The notes under the pieces: generated by a model | Databases searched by the model: none | Told to the model about the DNA's origin: nothing | What the model saw: only the letters and a program-made list of their open reading frames with translations | From: Sulfopaludibacter sp035606355 | Lineage (GTDB): Bacteria; Acidobacteriota; Terriglobia; Bryobacterales; Bryobacteraceae | Assembly (NCBI GenBank): GCA_035606355.1 | Contig: DATNFO010000030.1 | Span: 1 to 64,000, forward strand | Direction of reading: 5' to 3' | Length of the DNA stretch: 64,000 bases | In this document: positions 16,979-26,178 of the stretch, piece after piece | Layout of the letters: every line of letters begins with the position of its first letter | How positions within the stretch are numbered: the first letter of the stretch is position 1 | Position numbers and translations under genes: made by a program

Positions 16979-19300
16979 CTAGTGCTTCACCGGAGGCAGC
17001 CCCACCGACCCCATATCGCCATGCGTGAGCGTCTCGAAAGCCATGTGGTGGTTGACGCCAGTCGGCCGGTTCTTCGCGATCACCGCAGCCATCTTCGGCA
17101 GCGACATCCCGAGCCGGTTGTGGAACTCGTTATACGCGATCTCCCAGGTGGGATGCATATTGAATTCGAGATTCTCCGGCGCCTTCGCGTTGTTGGGCGG
17201 CAGGAACTGGGCCAGATACTCCATGGCCGCCACCATGCGCTTGCCCTGCTCGGCGTAAAGATCGATGCCCTGCTGCCGTGCCGTCTCCGCTACGTCGACG
17301 AACCCGGAAAACGCCATGGCCGCGTGCTGCGAATCGCGCGCCGTCTCCTGCTCCAGGCCCTCGACAAACTCCGGAGTGAAGCCCTTGTTGCCCCAAATCG
17401 CCGGACCGCAGCCTACGGGCTCGACGGGGTTGGGACCATCGCTCTTCAGGTACACGAGGGCGGGCGCCCGGCCGCGCCACATCTTCAACCCGAAGTCGAA
17501 GACCTGGCGATTGTCGGTGAACACGCCGATGTTGACGATTGCCTCGCTCATGGTGGCTTCCTTATTTCCGTTTTCGCACGTGCCGTGGATCAAGCTCGGC
17601 AGATACTGCATCGTCAGGAAATTCTGGAAGCGCGCCACATCCGCGTCGCTCCAATCCTTGTAGCTGTAGCGCATGATCTCGGCGGCGCGCGGCCAGACCG
17701 CTCCTGCCCACGATGCCTGCACTTCGGCGTTGGCGTTGGTATGCCCGCCTTTGAGCGTGCTGCTCCAGGCGTTCATGATCTTCACCGCGTTCTCTGCGTA
17801 CGCCTTATTGCCGGTGATGTACCACATCAGCGCCTGCGCATACGCCGCGTCGCTATCGTTCTGTTCGTCCTTGCAGCCGATATCGGGATTCGAGCGCGGG
17901 CCGCACTCCACCGTCTCTCGCGGATGCGCGACATAGGTGAGCGACGCGTGGCTGTCCGCCTTTAGCGCTTCGAACGCGGTCTTCTGGGGCTCGGTTCCCG
18001 CCTCCACACGCTTCTTGATCTCCTCGAGTTGCGCACGATTCACCAGCACGCCCGGATGAATGAACCCTGCCGGCGGCGCGGGCTTTCCGGTCGTGTTCGG
18101 CACAATCGCGATTCCCGGATTCTTGTACGCCGGATTTGACGTATCGTCGCCGGCCGTCTTGCCGCGCTTCTTCGGCGCATCCAGAGCGCCCTTCGGAAGC
18201 GGCGCGGCCACCGCCCAAATGTTGCGGAACTGCACCGGCATTCCGTGTTCCTGAAGCTGAATGAGACCCGCGGCGGCTTCGCCCAGGCGCGCCGCATTCA
18301 GGGTCACCGGACCCAGCTTGTGGTCCTTGTACATCGTCACGCCGTTGAACAGCAGGGTGACGGTGGCGTCGGCGGTCTTATTGCCCTCGGCATCGAATTT
18401 TGGCGCATGGAAATCGATGTCCATGGTCTGCCATTCGAGCGGCGGACGCGAGGCGCGAATCCCCGGATGCTCTTCTTCCGGCATGCTGTTGTCGAACTGC
18501 GCGCAGGGGTTGCCGTCGAGGCGGCCGTACATCTCGTTGATGTTGGCTTCGTAGCGATCCTGAATGTAGACGCCGCTGTTGGTGGGTCCGCCGAGCGTCC
18601 GGAATTCCACGTGGATCTTAGCGTCCCCGAACTGCTGTTTGCTGATCAGCGCGCCCGAACGCGGCACCACTTCCATGGCGCCGCCCGGCAGCAGGTACCA
18701 TGGCGAAGGTCCGTCTTCCGTAAGCCAGTCCTTCTCCTTCATCTTGGACCACGCATTCATGTTCGTGCCGTCGAAGAGCGTCACCGCGCCCGCCGGAGGC
18801 TTCGCGCCCAGAGTTGGCGGCGTGCGCACGATGTGCTGCATGTCGACGTGCTCGCTGCCGTTCCCGGCTTTGAAGTGGCCGCCGGAAATGGTTCCCGTCC
18901 AGTCGTCGCCACTGAGCGTGACTGTGCCGTTTGCCAAATCTCCCAACAGCACCGCGACCGGCTTGTCGTTCGGCTGATCGAACTTGTGGAAGATGTGCGC
19001 CTCGTATTTATTGCCGTCACTCTGCTGCGGAATGAGGTCCGAGTGTGAAAAGATCTTGTCCATCACCGGGACCACCTGGGCCACGTACCCCTCACCCTGC
19101 CAGTCGCCGCGCAGTTCATCCGGCGCGGCCCAATAGAAGGGGTGCGGCAACTCCACCTTCTTAGGACCCTTTTGGCCGCCCTTCTTCCCGCCTTTCTTTC
19201 CGCCCTTCTTGACGGGCGCCGCCTGCTGCTGGTCCTGGGCGTGGATCAGCACGATGCCGCTCATCGCGACGAAGCACAAGATTGCGAATGCTTTTCTCAT
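16979..19300 (-). CDS. DUF1080 (3-keto-disaccharide hydrolase-like) - alginate lyase fusion
   Basis: 773 aa if started at the ATG giving MRKAFAILCF, chosen because it opens a signal peptide (cleavage near IHAQ); the frame stays open upstream into the neighbouring gene. After the signal comes a basic linker of repeated KKGG units. A DUF1080 lectin-like jelly-roll follows at about 170-400 (VTLFDGTNMNAW; NSGVYIQDRYE; WQTMDIDFHAP; IQLQEHG-x-VQFRNIW, all classic). Residues about 440-773 match the alginate_lyase alpha-barrel family (HPGVLVNRAQLEEIKKRV; ANAEVQASWAGAVWPRAAEI). The protein thus joins a glycan-binding/hydrolase module and a polysaccharide lyase module in one secreted chain. Its gene starts 2 bp after the sugar isomerase-like gene, so the two act in one pathway. 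Confidence 0.85.
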   Translation of the reverse strand: MRKAFAILCFVAMSGIVLIHAQDQQQAAPVKKGGKKGGKKGGQKGPKKVELPHPFYWAAPDELRGDWQGEGYVAQVVPVMDKIFSHSDLIPQQSDGNKYEAHIFHKFDQPNDKPVAVLLGDLANGTVTLSGDDWTGTISGGHFKAGNGSEHVDMQHIVRTPPTLGAKPPAGAVTLFDGTNMNAWSKMKEKDWLTEDGPSPWYLLPGGAMEVVPRSGALISKQQFGDAKIHVEFRTLGGPTNSGVYIQDRYEANINEMYGRLDGNPCAQFDNSMPEEEHPGIRASRPPLEWQTMDIDFHAPKFDAEGNKTADATVTLLFNGVTMYKDHKLGPVTLNAARLGEAAAGLIQLQEHGMPVQFRNIWAVAAPLPKGALDAPKKRGKTAGDDTSNPAYKNPGIAIVPNTTGKPAPPAGFIHPGVLVNRAQLEEIKKRVEAGTEPQKTAFEALKADSHASLTYVAHPRETVECGPRSNPDIGCKDEQNDSDAAYAQALMWYITGNKAYAENAVKIMNAWSSTLKGGHTNANAEVQASWAGAVWPRAAEIMRYSYKDWSDADVARFQNFLTMQYLPSLIHGTCENGNKEATMSEAIVNIGVFTDNRQVFDFGLKMWRGRAPALVYLKSDGPNPVEPVGCGPAIWGNKGFTPEFVEGLEQETARDSQHAAMAFSGFVDVAETARQQGIDLYAEQGKRMVAAMEYLAQFLPPNNAKAPENLEFNMHPTWEIAYNEFHNRLGMSLPKMAAVIAKNRPTGVNHHMAFETLTHGDMGSVGLPPVKH

Positions 19301-19302
19301 CG

Positions 19303-20229
19303 TTATGCCGTTTTGGCGATAGCCTCGCGCAATTGAGCCAGAAACGCTGGAACCACAGTGAAGGGATCGTACGGCTTGCCCTGAGGGGAAAGCGTCTCGA
19401 TGGGCAAATAGCCCTTGTACCCGGACTGGCGCACGATCTTCAACAGGCGTATCAGGTCCGTCGGTACTTCGCTGTCCTCGCCGAACACGCTCTGTTTCAC
19501 CTGCCAGTTCACCGCGTGCGGCGCTACCAGCGCGATATCGACATAGGGGTCGGGCGTCTTGTAGTAGCCGGTGTCGACGATGGGTCCGCACCACTCGCTG
19601 CCCACAGCCTGGATCAGTGCGAGTTGCTGTTCGCCGGTGGCGAGAAAGTCGCCGTGGTTCTGTACGCCGATCTTCACCTTGAATTTCTTGCCCTGTTCGG
19701 CGCATTCGTGCAGCGCCTCGGCGATCCACGCCTGCACATCCGAGCGGCTGGCGTTATTTGAGACCGACTGCCAGTTCTGAGCGCGCATCTGCGTATCGGC
19801 GAAGACGCGGATGACCGGCACTCCCAGCCGGGCGGCCACTTCTACCCATTCCTTAATGTGGGTCACGCCTTGGGCGCGAACGGCTTTGTCGGCCGTGGTG
19901 AAGTTGTTGCGGACGCCGGTTCCGCTGAGAGCGATTCCCAGGTCCGCCGCGTGCTTCTTGAGACCATCGACGTAGGAATCCGGGGGCACGGCGGGGTAGC
20001 CGGGGAAGAAGTACCCGGTCGGGTCGAAGGCGTCGAACTTGCACTTGGCCGCAAAGTCCAGCACTCCGTCCAGCGTGATGCCGGGTCCGCGCTTGCGGAT
20101 GGCGTCGTTCAGGAGCTTATTAAAGGAGTAAGCGTTGAGGCCGGGCTTGAGGGTGTCACCCGAGGCCCATCCAGACGCGGCGGCAGCGGCGAACACCGAA
20201 GCGCTCTTCAGGAAATATCTACGATTCAA
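19303..20229 (-). CDS. Sugar phosphate isomerase/epimerase-like TIM-barrel protein, Tat-exported
   Basis: About 308 aa from a TTG start at 20227-20229, preferred because AGAAGGGA lies nine bases upstream and the protein then begins with a twin-arginine signal (NRRYFLK then an Ala-rich segment). An in-frame ATG lies further up at 20280. The rest matches the AP endonuclease family 2/xylose-isomerase-like TIM barrel (GVLDFAAKCKFDAFDPTGYF; GVTHIKEWVEVAARLGVPVIRVF; KIGVQNHGDF; IVDTGYYKTPDPYVDIALVAPHAVNWQVK). Metal-ligand Glu/His positions are plausible. It is co-transcribed with the DUF1080-alginate lyase gene and probably acts on sugars released by it. Exact substrate unknown. Confidence 0.85.
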   Translation of the reverse strand: MNRRYFLKSASVFAAAAASGWASGDTLKPGLNAYSFNKLLNDAIRKRGPGITLDGVLDFAAKCKFDAFDPTGYFFPGYPAVPPDSYVDGLKKHAADLGIALSGTGVRNNFTTADKAVRAQGVTHIKEWVEVAARLGVPVIRVFADTQMRAQNWQSVSNNASRSDVQAWIAEALHECAEQGKKFKVKIGVQNHGDFLATGEQQLALIQAVGSEWCGPIVDTGYYKTPDPYVDIALVAPHAVNWQVKQSVFGEDSEVPTDLIRLLKIVRQSGYKGYLPIETLSPQGKPYDPFTVVPAFLAQLREAIAKTA

Positions 20230-20329
20230 CGTGGTTGGTCCCTTCTGAAACGATAGTGGCGGCCGTGAAAGCACGGTCACAAGTTAATTTACGGTCAATC
20301 GGGCAGGCTGATTGGAATCAGATACTTAC

Positions 20330-20610
20330 ATCATCGCATTTTACGTAAAACGCGGCTTGGCGAACCGGAAACCACCCACGACGATCTCCGCGATCGACCC
20401 CTGGAAAGAACTGGCCTCCCCCGAAGGCATCATCCTTGTAGCGCCCAATGCAGTGAATCCAGCCGTATGGCAGGCCGGTATGGACGGGCCGGGATTATTG
20501 GTTGCCATTTTGGACGCTTTCGAGCGAAAGCACGGTTTCGATCCGAAGCGGAAATACCTGTTCGGCCACTCCGCGGAGGCGAATTTCAGCCTGCTGCTAG
20601 CGCCCAGGCT
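20330..20610 (+). pseudogene. Alpha/beta-hydrolase (esterase/depolymerase-like) fragment
   Basis: About 85 codons keep the middle of an alpha/beta hydrolase: WKELASPEGIILVAPNA, VAILDAFERKHGFD, then YLFGHSAEANFSLLLA. The nucleophile elbow GHSAEA replaces the usual GHSAGA. The oxyanion N-terminal strand and the C-terminal Asp/His part are missing, and the frame runs on into unrelated sequence. It is a remnant with no upstream ribosome site and lies among other decayed genes. Confidence 0.5.
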
Positions 20611-20948
20611 GCCCGGGTCCCGACCTGAGCCATCAGCGGGACGAATCGCATGCGTTTCGTTTCCATCCAATCCTGCTCTTTGGCAGTGTCGGCGGCCAGA
20701 AATCGTACCGGCCCACAGTCACACGCACGTCGGTCGAAAGCTCGCGAACCTCAGAATTAGCGATGCAACCGTCACGTTACGACTTAGCCAATCGGCCTAC
20801 GAAGTCCTCCAAAAACGAAGCACGGTGCAAATTGTCGATCAACGTCCAACTGATTCCCTGGCCGCCGGCATCGGGACCGGCCGCTCTGCTCGATGGAGGA
20901 ACTTGTCTGAATCGCCGGCGCAGGCTGAAGGCCTGCTACGCCGCCAAT

Positions 20949-21898
20949 TCAACAGGCCCGCGCAGACTGCGCAAGAACCAACTCACCACCGCCCCTGAGG
21001 AAACTTTCGTGCGCTTCGTGCTCTCGCGCGCGAACGGTCAGCAGCACCTGTTCGAAGCCCGCGCTCCCGCGCAGAATCCCCAGCCATGGATCCTGAATTA
21101 GATTGAGGGAACTCCCGTAGCCTAACGTCACTGACTCCGTTACAAGCCGCAGAGCCAGCGAAACATCCCCGAACTTGGCCGCCTACGCCCCAAATAGAAC
21201 CGCACTTCAGGGTCGTGCGCACGGACCCATTCTTGTTCCCGGAGCGCGCTCAAACCACCTGTAGCGTCTCCGTCGAGGCAACACCGCAAAGAGTACATCA
21301 GCGCCGGCTGCATCGAAAAGCGTTCCCGCCGGGTCCACATCAGCGCAGAAGCTTCGTCCAGCCGGCCCATCATCGTAAGCGCCAGGACATCAAGGTACAT
21401 GCCTGTATTTGTGTCGTACCAGTAGAGAGCTTTTTCATAGTCCCCGAGCGAGAAATACGTGTGCGCCACGCTTGTCGGAAACCTGCGATCGAGCCGAAAC
21501 GCCCGGTCGTGCGCGGCGATGGACGCATCCATCTGACCACAATACCGGCAGGAGTGCACGAGCGCCGCGAAAATTTCAGGATTACTGCCGTTGCGCTCCA
21601 GCAGCCGGATTAGCCGGACCGCACCACCGAAGCTGAACGACTGGACGCCCATGAAATCGTCGGGACCGCCGTTCAGCTTTTCGCCGACCTGCTCCAACGG
21701 CGGAGAGTGCAGAAGGTCGACTTCGCCGAGGCCGGGGAGCCGTCCGCGAACCTTGATGAGATTCATACCGCGACCGGGCAGGAAAATGGCTTCCAGGAAG
21801 CCTGCGCCGGCAGTTTCCGGAACTTCGGCCCGCAGTACGATGGGTTGCATGCCTCCGATGGAGGGCAGGGTTTTCACATCTTCGGCTGCTATTGACAT
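20949..21898 (-). pseudogene. Chimeric remnant: aldose-epimerase-like start joined to TPR protein
   Basis: The ATG at 21896-21898 opens about 80 residues that look like the start of an aldose 1-epimerase/DUF4432-type protein (ETAGAGFLEAIFLPGRGMNLI). At about 21640 the frame passes into a TPR segment typical of acidobacterial kinase/cyclase TPR tails (EIFAALVHSCRYCGQMDASIAAHDRAFRL; TYFSLGDYEKALYWYD). The first frame ends at 21140. The TPR C terminus continues in another frame to 20949 (NLIQDPWLGILRGSAGFEQVL). So a deletion fused two genes and a later indel broke the product. The start overlaps the end of the GH1 gene by 10 nt, as an original epimerase gene in the sugar operon would. Confidence 0.6.
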
Positions 21899-23088
21899 AT
21901 GCCTAGAACGTTGCTTTCGGTGGGCAGCGTGTCGCGCCATTGGTGGATCAGCGCTTTGTAAGCATGGCCGACCGGTCTGATTTTGCGGCTCAGGTCGCAG
22001 AGGCCGAGCGGGTTGACGCGGCCGTTGTCTTCGCGCAGTCCGGTGTCCCAGTCCACCTGGTCCTGCAGGCTGTACCAGGTAAAGCCGACGAGTGGAACGC
22101 CGTCGAGCTTCAGACGATGCACATTGGCCCATTCCTTTCTGAGCCAAGCGACGGCTTCCTGTCCACCGAGGCCGTTCGTCTCGGTATGCATCACCGGGAG
22201 ACGGTAGCGTGAGAAATATTGATGGGTAATGGGGTAGTAACCGAAGATCTCACCGGCGAGGCTTACGCTGCCGTCACTGTGGACTAAGTTCTCGTTGGTG
22301 GCATAGTAGTCGTTCCCCATCACGCAACGGCTCTTGCAGTGATGATCGAGGAACCAATGATACTCGTCCCGGGTCATTCCATTGTCAAGCAGATATTCAT
22401 ACATGCGGTCATTTACGTGGCTCCCGTATGTAAGATCCAATGACAGGAATCGCTTCTCATTGAAGAAGTTCGCCACTTTTTCGCAGTCGGGGCCGTCGGG
22501 ATGAAAGTACTGCGTGGATTCGCTCTGGATGAAGATGGCGTCGGGGCGTTTGGCGAGGATGGCGTGCATGGCCATCACATTGGCGCGGCACAAGTGCTTT
22601 AGGGCGGTGACGAATCCGGCATCGCTGCTGAGGCGCTCGTTCCACCAGCCTAGCTGGGCAGAGAAAGTGGCCGCGACGAAGATCTCGTTCACCGGAGTAT
22701 AGAAGCGAACCCAGGGAAATCGTTCTGCAAAGGCGCCCGCGTAGTCGGCGAAGAGCTTCGGCCAATCGCCATTTTGGAAGTTGCCTATCCAATCGGGGAC
22801 GCCGAAGTGGCACAGGTCAGCGATGACGGTGACCTTTTGTGCGTGCAGGGCTTTGAAGGTCTGATCGGTGAAGTCCCAATCGTACTTACCGGGTCCGGTG
22901 TGGGTCTTGTAATAGGGCGGCCCGTAACGAAGATGCTGGATGCCGAGTTCTCTCAGAATGCGGAAGTCCTCCTGCCAGCATTCGTAGTGTTTCGTCTTGG
23001 CGAGTTCGTCCTGCCGAACGATCTTGCCTTTCCACTGAATTGTCGGGTAGCTGTTCTCGACGCCAGTTGCGAACATGAATTGGGGCAT
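21889..23088 (-). CDS. Family 1 glycoside hydrolase (beta-glucosidase-like)
   Basis: 399 aa, cytosolic (no signal peptide). GH1 signature elements: acid/base Glu135 in FYTPVNE and nucleophile-type Glu303 in MHTETNG, with LRELGIQHLRYGPPYY and VTVIADLCHFGVPDWIG on the barrel strands. The motif TPVNE replaces the canonical TFNEP, and HTETN replaces (I/V)TENG, so this is a divergent GH1 branch, close to proteins annotated simply as 'family 1 glycosylhydrolase'. It starts 9 bp after the SDR stop in the same orientation. Together they suggest intracellular breakdown of a glycoside followed by oxidation of the released sugar. Confidence 0.82.
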   Translation of the reverse strand: MPQFMFATGVENSYPTIQWKGKIVRQDELAKTKHYECWQEDFRILRELGIQHLRYGPPYYKTHTGPGKYDWDFTDQTFKALHAQKVTVIADLCHFGVPDWIGNFQNGDWPKLFADYAGAFAERFPWVRFYTPVNEIFVAATFSAQLGWWNERLSSDAGFVTALKHLCRANVMAMHAILAKRPDAIFIQSESTQYFHPDGPDCEKVANFFNEKRFLSLDLTYGSHVNDRMYEYLLDNGMTRDEYHWFLDHHCKSRCVMGNDYYATNENLVHSDGSVSLAGEIFGYYPITHQYFSRYRLPVMHTETNGLGGQEAVAWLRKEWANVHRLKLDGVPLVGFTWYSLQDQVDWDTGLREDNGRVNPLGLCDLSRKIRPVGHAYKALIHQWRDTLPTESNVLGICQ

Positions 23089-23097
23089 GGGTTCACC

Positions 23098-23838
23098 TCA
23101 CGCAAGTATGTCGAGCCGTCCGCCGTCCACCACCAGCGTGGTTCCGGTTATGAAGCGCGCTTCGGATGACGCCAGAAAACAAACAGCCGCGGCGATGTCC
23201 TCCGGCTTGCCGATTGCGCCCTCCACCTTCTCAACGCCGCTTTTGATGTTCGGATTGTTCCAAAGCATGGGCGTATCCACCGCGCCCGGGGCCACACAGT
23301 TGATCCGAATCTTCTTCGATGCGATCTCCTCACTGAACCCCCTCGTAAATGCCTCCATACCTCCCTTCGAACTGGCGTAAGGCACCACGTTCTTCGTGGT
23401 TTCATGGGCGTGAACCGAACTGATATTGACGAACGCGCCTCCGGGACCCATATGGGGAGTTGAGTATTTGCAGAACAGGAAGATGGACCGCAAGTTTACG
23501 TTCAGCACTTTGTCCCAGTCGTCGTCCGGCAGTTCCACGACGGGTTTGAAGGTCATCATTGCGGCGTCATTCACTACAACGTCGATCTTTTTCCACTTGT
23601 CGACCGTCGCCTTGATGGCCGCCTGAATCTCAGCGGAATCGCCAACATTGCATTTGGCGAAGATGGCCTCTCCTTTCGCGCTGGTAATTTCCTGAACGGT
23701 CTGGTTACCGTGCTGTTCGTTCAGATCCACTACGGTGACCTTGCCGCCCTCGCGCGCGAACTGCAGCGCACATGCCTTGCCGATGCCGGAACCCGCCCCG
23801 CTTACGATGCAAACGTGATTTGAAAAGCGCATATCCAT
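23098..23838 (-). CDS. SDR-family NAD(P)-dependent oxidoreductase
   Basis: 246 aa from the ATG at 23838, which has GGAGGGA at a good distance; the frame is open further upstream but lacks a better site. Classical short-chain dehydrogenase: cofactor loop GAGSGIG (14-20), D38-x-N after beta2 suggesting NAD preference, NDAAM at 90-94 (usually NNAG), catalytic Ser140/141, Tyr154 and Lys158, and the C-terminal GTTLVVDGG. It leads the GH1 operon. The likely substrate is a sugar or sugar lactone; the sequence alone does not fix it. Confidence 0.9.
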   Translation of the reverse strand: MDMRFSNHVCIVSGAGSGIGKACALQFAREGGKVTVVDLNEQHGNQTVQEITSAKGEAIFAKCNVGDSAEIQAAIKATVDKWKKIDVVVNDAAMMTFKPVVELPDDDWDKVLNVNLRSIFLFCKYSTPHMGPGGAFVNISSVHAHETTKNVVPYASSKGGMEAFTRGFSEEIASKKIRINCVAPGAVDTPMLWNNPNIKSGVEKVEGAIGKPEDIAAAVCFLASSEARFITGTTLVVDGGRLDILA

Positions 23839-23858
23839 TTTTCTTCCCTCCGTCCACT

Positions 23859-24332
23859 TCAAGTTACTGAGAGAGTAAGTTCCTCTAAGTCCCAATGAAA
23901 GCAGCTTAGACTTTCGTGCCCGTCGGCAGTAACGGCGACCATATCGGCGTTGCGGACGCCGGAACGCCCCTCGATATAGACCCCCGGTTCTACTTTGAAG
24001 ACCATGCCCGGTTCGATTACGTCGTTTGAGCGTGGATGAAGTCGGGGACGCGCGGTATGTTCGAGCGCTCCGAAGCCTGCGCCGTGCCCGGTCGGGTGTT
24101 TGACGAACGCGCCGAAACCGTGAGCCTCGATTGCAGCGCGTGCGCACTCGTCGAGGTCGCTCGCCTTTATGCCTGGCCGGAGCGCATTCAGCACGCCACG
24201 CCGGGCGTCCAGGACGGCATCGAAGATGGGCCTGGAACCGGGGCCGAACTCACCCAGATAATAAGTCCGGGCGATATCGGCCCAGTAGCCATCGGAGTAG
24301 CAGTGGCACCGCACGATTACCGTATCACCCAT
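23859..24332 (-). pseudogene. M24 (Xaa-Pro aminopeptidase-type) metallopeptidase, N-terminally truncated
   Basis: About 157 codons keep the C-terminal 'pita-bread' half. They include YSDGYWADIARTYY with one metal Asp, a GHGAGFGALEH block with the metal His, VIEPGMVFKVEPGVYIE with a metal Glu, and the final Glu region near GRSGVRNADMV. The N-terminal domain and the start of the catalytic domain are absent. Its frame begins inside the 3' end of a histidine kinase fragment, so a deletion has removed the front of this gene and the back of the kinase. A product made from the internal ATG would lack a complete metal site. Confidence 0.75.
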
Positions 24333-25087
24333 GGCAAGGCGGCGCGAGCGCGACCGCGAATACGGTTGAGGCGGTCGGCTTCCTGCCGCGCCGTTTCGAC
24401 GAGATCGCGACGGAGGTCAGGATTCAAAACGGCGTGGTCCTCCTGAAGCGTGCTGAGCACGCCGATGATGGAAGCGAGCGGCGTACGGACGTTGTGCGCG
24501 ATGGAGTTGAGCAGCGCTTTCTGAAAGCGATCCGCCTCGGAGAGCCAAGTGGCATCACGCGCCTCGTTGGCCAGCGCCGACCGGAGGAGTGTGAGCGCCA
24601 CCTGATCGGCGAAAGCTCGGACGATTCTTAACATCCGCCTGGGCAAATCGGAGTTGGGAGCGAACGCCAGCACACCCACGGCGCCACGCCATGTAAGCAG
24701 GGGAACAAAGTGCGAGTAAGTTCCGTTGCCGGTTCGTCGCCGAATTACCCTGGCGCCGCACATTGCCTGACGCCCGGCAGCCAGATCGTCCGGAGACGCC
24801 GGATAGCCCGGCGTATGGCGCCTGAGAGCAGGTTCGCCGGTATATGAGAGGATGGCCAGCGGGCAGGCGAAGGCGGACGTGAACGCGCGCTCCGCGGCAG
24901 AGATGGCCTGGTCTTCGTCGCCGCAATGCGGCAGTAATGCGAGCAAGCGGTCGAGTTCCGATCGCGCTCGCTTCTCGTGAGCGCGTGCACGCATCTGGTG
25001 GATTCCGATAGCAGCCACCACTCCGGCCGCGATCCCTCCCCCGACTGCGCCCCGCATACGACCAGTGTCCCAGATCCTTACGCGCAA
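24317..25087 (-). pseudogene. Sensor histidine kinase (KdpD-like), truncated after the H-box helix
   Basis: 256 codons: an N-terminal membrane segment (GGGIAAGVVAAIGI), a GAF-like sensor region at about 55-165, then the dimerisation helix with the phospho-acceptor His (LLNSIAHNVRTPLASIIGVLSTL) and the following helix ending in ARQEADRLNRI. In KdpD-type kinases a long ATP-binding domain should follow; here the frame ends after 14 unrelated residues at the junction with the M24 fragment. No kinase activity is possible. An alternative start is the ATG at 25057. It is divergent from the respiratory operon, 164 bp away. Confidence 0.75.
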
Positions 25088-25184
25088 TCGGAATCCTGTT
25101 CGTGCCGTAGGTGCGCGTCCGTGCAGAACGATCCGTTCGCATACCGTCTGTCTTTACGTCGCGTTGACGCCGGACGTGAGAATT

Positions 25185-25217
25185 TTGACGCCCTTTTTAG
25201 ACCGCGCTACTTATATT
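25185..25217 (+). promoter_or_regulatory. Candidate promoter of the respiratory operon
   Basis: TTGACG at 25185-25190, then either TACTTA (17-bp spacing) or TATATT (21-bp spacing). It lies 35-60 bp upstream of coxB in the gap shared with the divergent kinase fragment. A second TTGACG lies at 25164-25169. Confidence 0.35.
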
Positions 25218-25251
25218 CGGAGTTGCCGGCGTCAAGCGGCAAGGCTATCCG

Positions 25252-26178
25252 ATGCACCTCAGCGTCTTCAGTCCCGCATCGCCGGAAGCAGCAAGACTAC
25301 TGTGGCTGTGGGACGCGTGCATGTACGTCTGCGGATTCATTCTCGCGGTAGTGACTCTGTCCATGCTGTATATCCTGGTGCGCTATCGACGGCGCGGCGG
25401 GAATGATCCGGAACCGGACCAGACTACGGGGAACCGGAAGTTAGAGATCGCCTGGACCGCAGTGCCGCTCGCTCTGGTCGGGCTCTTGTTTGGACTTAGC
25501 GTGATGACGGCGCGCGGAGTCGATCATCCCATCCGGCGCGCTGCCGATATCGTCGTAAACGCGCATCAATGGTGGTGGGAAGTCCGCTACCCGGGCGATG
25601 TCGTCACCGCGAACGAAATCCATATCCCACTGCAGCAGGAGACGCTGATCGAAATCGACGCCGCCGATGTGATCCATGACTTCTGGGTTCCGCAACTGAC
25701 GCGAAAGATCGACGCTGTGCCGGGGCGCAAGAACTTCGTATGGATGCGTCCGGAACAGACGGGCGTGTTCAGCGGCGCCTGCGCGGAATATTGCGGCGCA
25801 CAGCATGCCTGGATGCGGTTCCGGGTTGTTGTGGAGCCGGCGCAGACCTACCAATCCTGGCTCGGAACTCAGTCGGCCCCTGCCGCGGCGCCGGCTGGAG
25901 GAGATGCCGCGGCGGGCCGCAAACTCTTCGGTAACCTTACATGCGCGAATTGTCATAACATCCGTGGGATCAATTCGCAGCGGCAATATGCGCCGGACCT
26001 GACGCACGTCGCCAGCCGGCAGATGCTCGCCGCCGACCGGCTGGAGAATACGCCCCAGAATCTCCGGCAATGGATGAAGGAGCCGAACGTCATCAAGCCC
26101 GGCTGCTATATGCCGAACCTGAAACTGTCCGGCAACGATCTCACGCAGCTTACTGCGTTTCTGGAGACGCTCCGATGA
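25252..26178 (+). CDS. coxB: Cytochrome c oxidase subunit II with fused cytochrome c (caa3 type)
   Basis: 308 aa. Two N-terminal membrane helices (about 17-42 and 62-82) are followed by the periplasmic CuA domain: aromatic cluster NAHQWWWEVRYP, and the CuA ligands C177-x3-C181-x3-H185-x2-M188 (CAEYCGAQHAWM). A class I cytochrome c domain is fused at the C terminus, with heme motif C231-A-N-C-H235 and an axial Met near the MPNLKLS segment. It accepts electrons from a c-type cytochrome and passes them through CuA to subunit I. Its stop overlaps the coxA start by ATGA. First gene of a seven-gene respiratory operon. Confidence 0.95.
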   Translation: MHLSVFSPASPEAARLLWLWDACMYVCGFILAVVTLSMLYILVRYRRRGGNDPEPDQTTGNRKLEIAWTAVPLALVGLLFGLSVMTARGVDHPIRRAADIVVNAHQWWWEVRYPGDVVTANEIHIPLQQETLIEIDAADVIHDFWVPQLTRKIDAVPGRKNFVWMRPEQTGVFSGACAEYCGAQHAWMRFRVVVEPAQTYQSWLGTQSAPAAAPAGGDAAAGRKLFGNLTCANCHNIRGINSQRQYAPDLTHVASRQMLAADRLENTPQNLRQWMKEPNVIKPGCYMPNLKLSGNDLTQLTAFLETLR

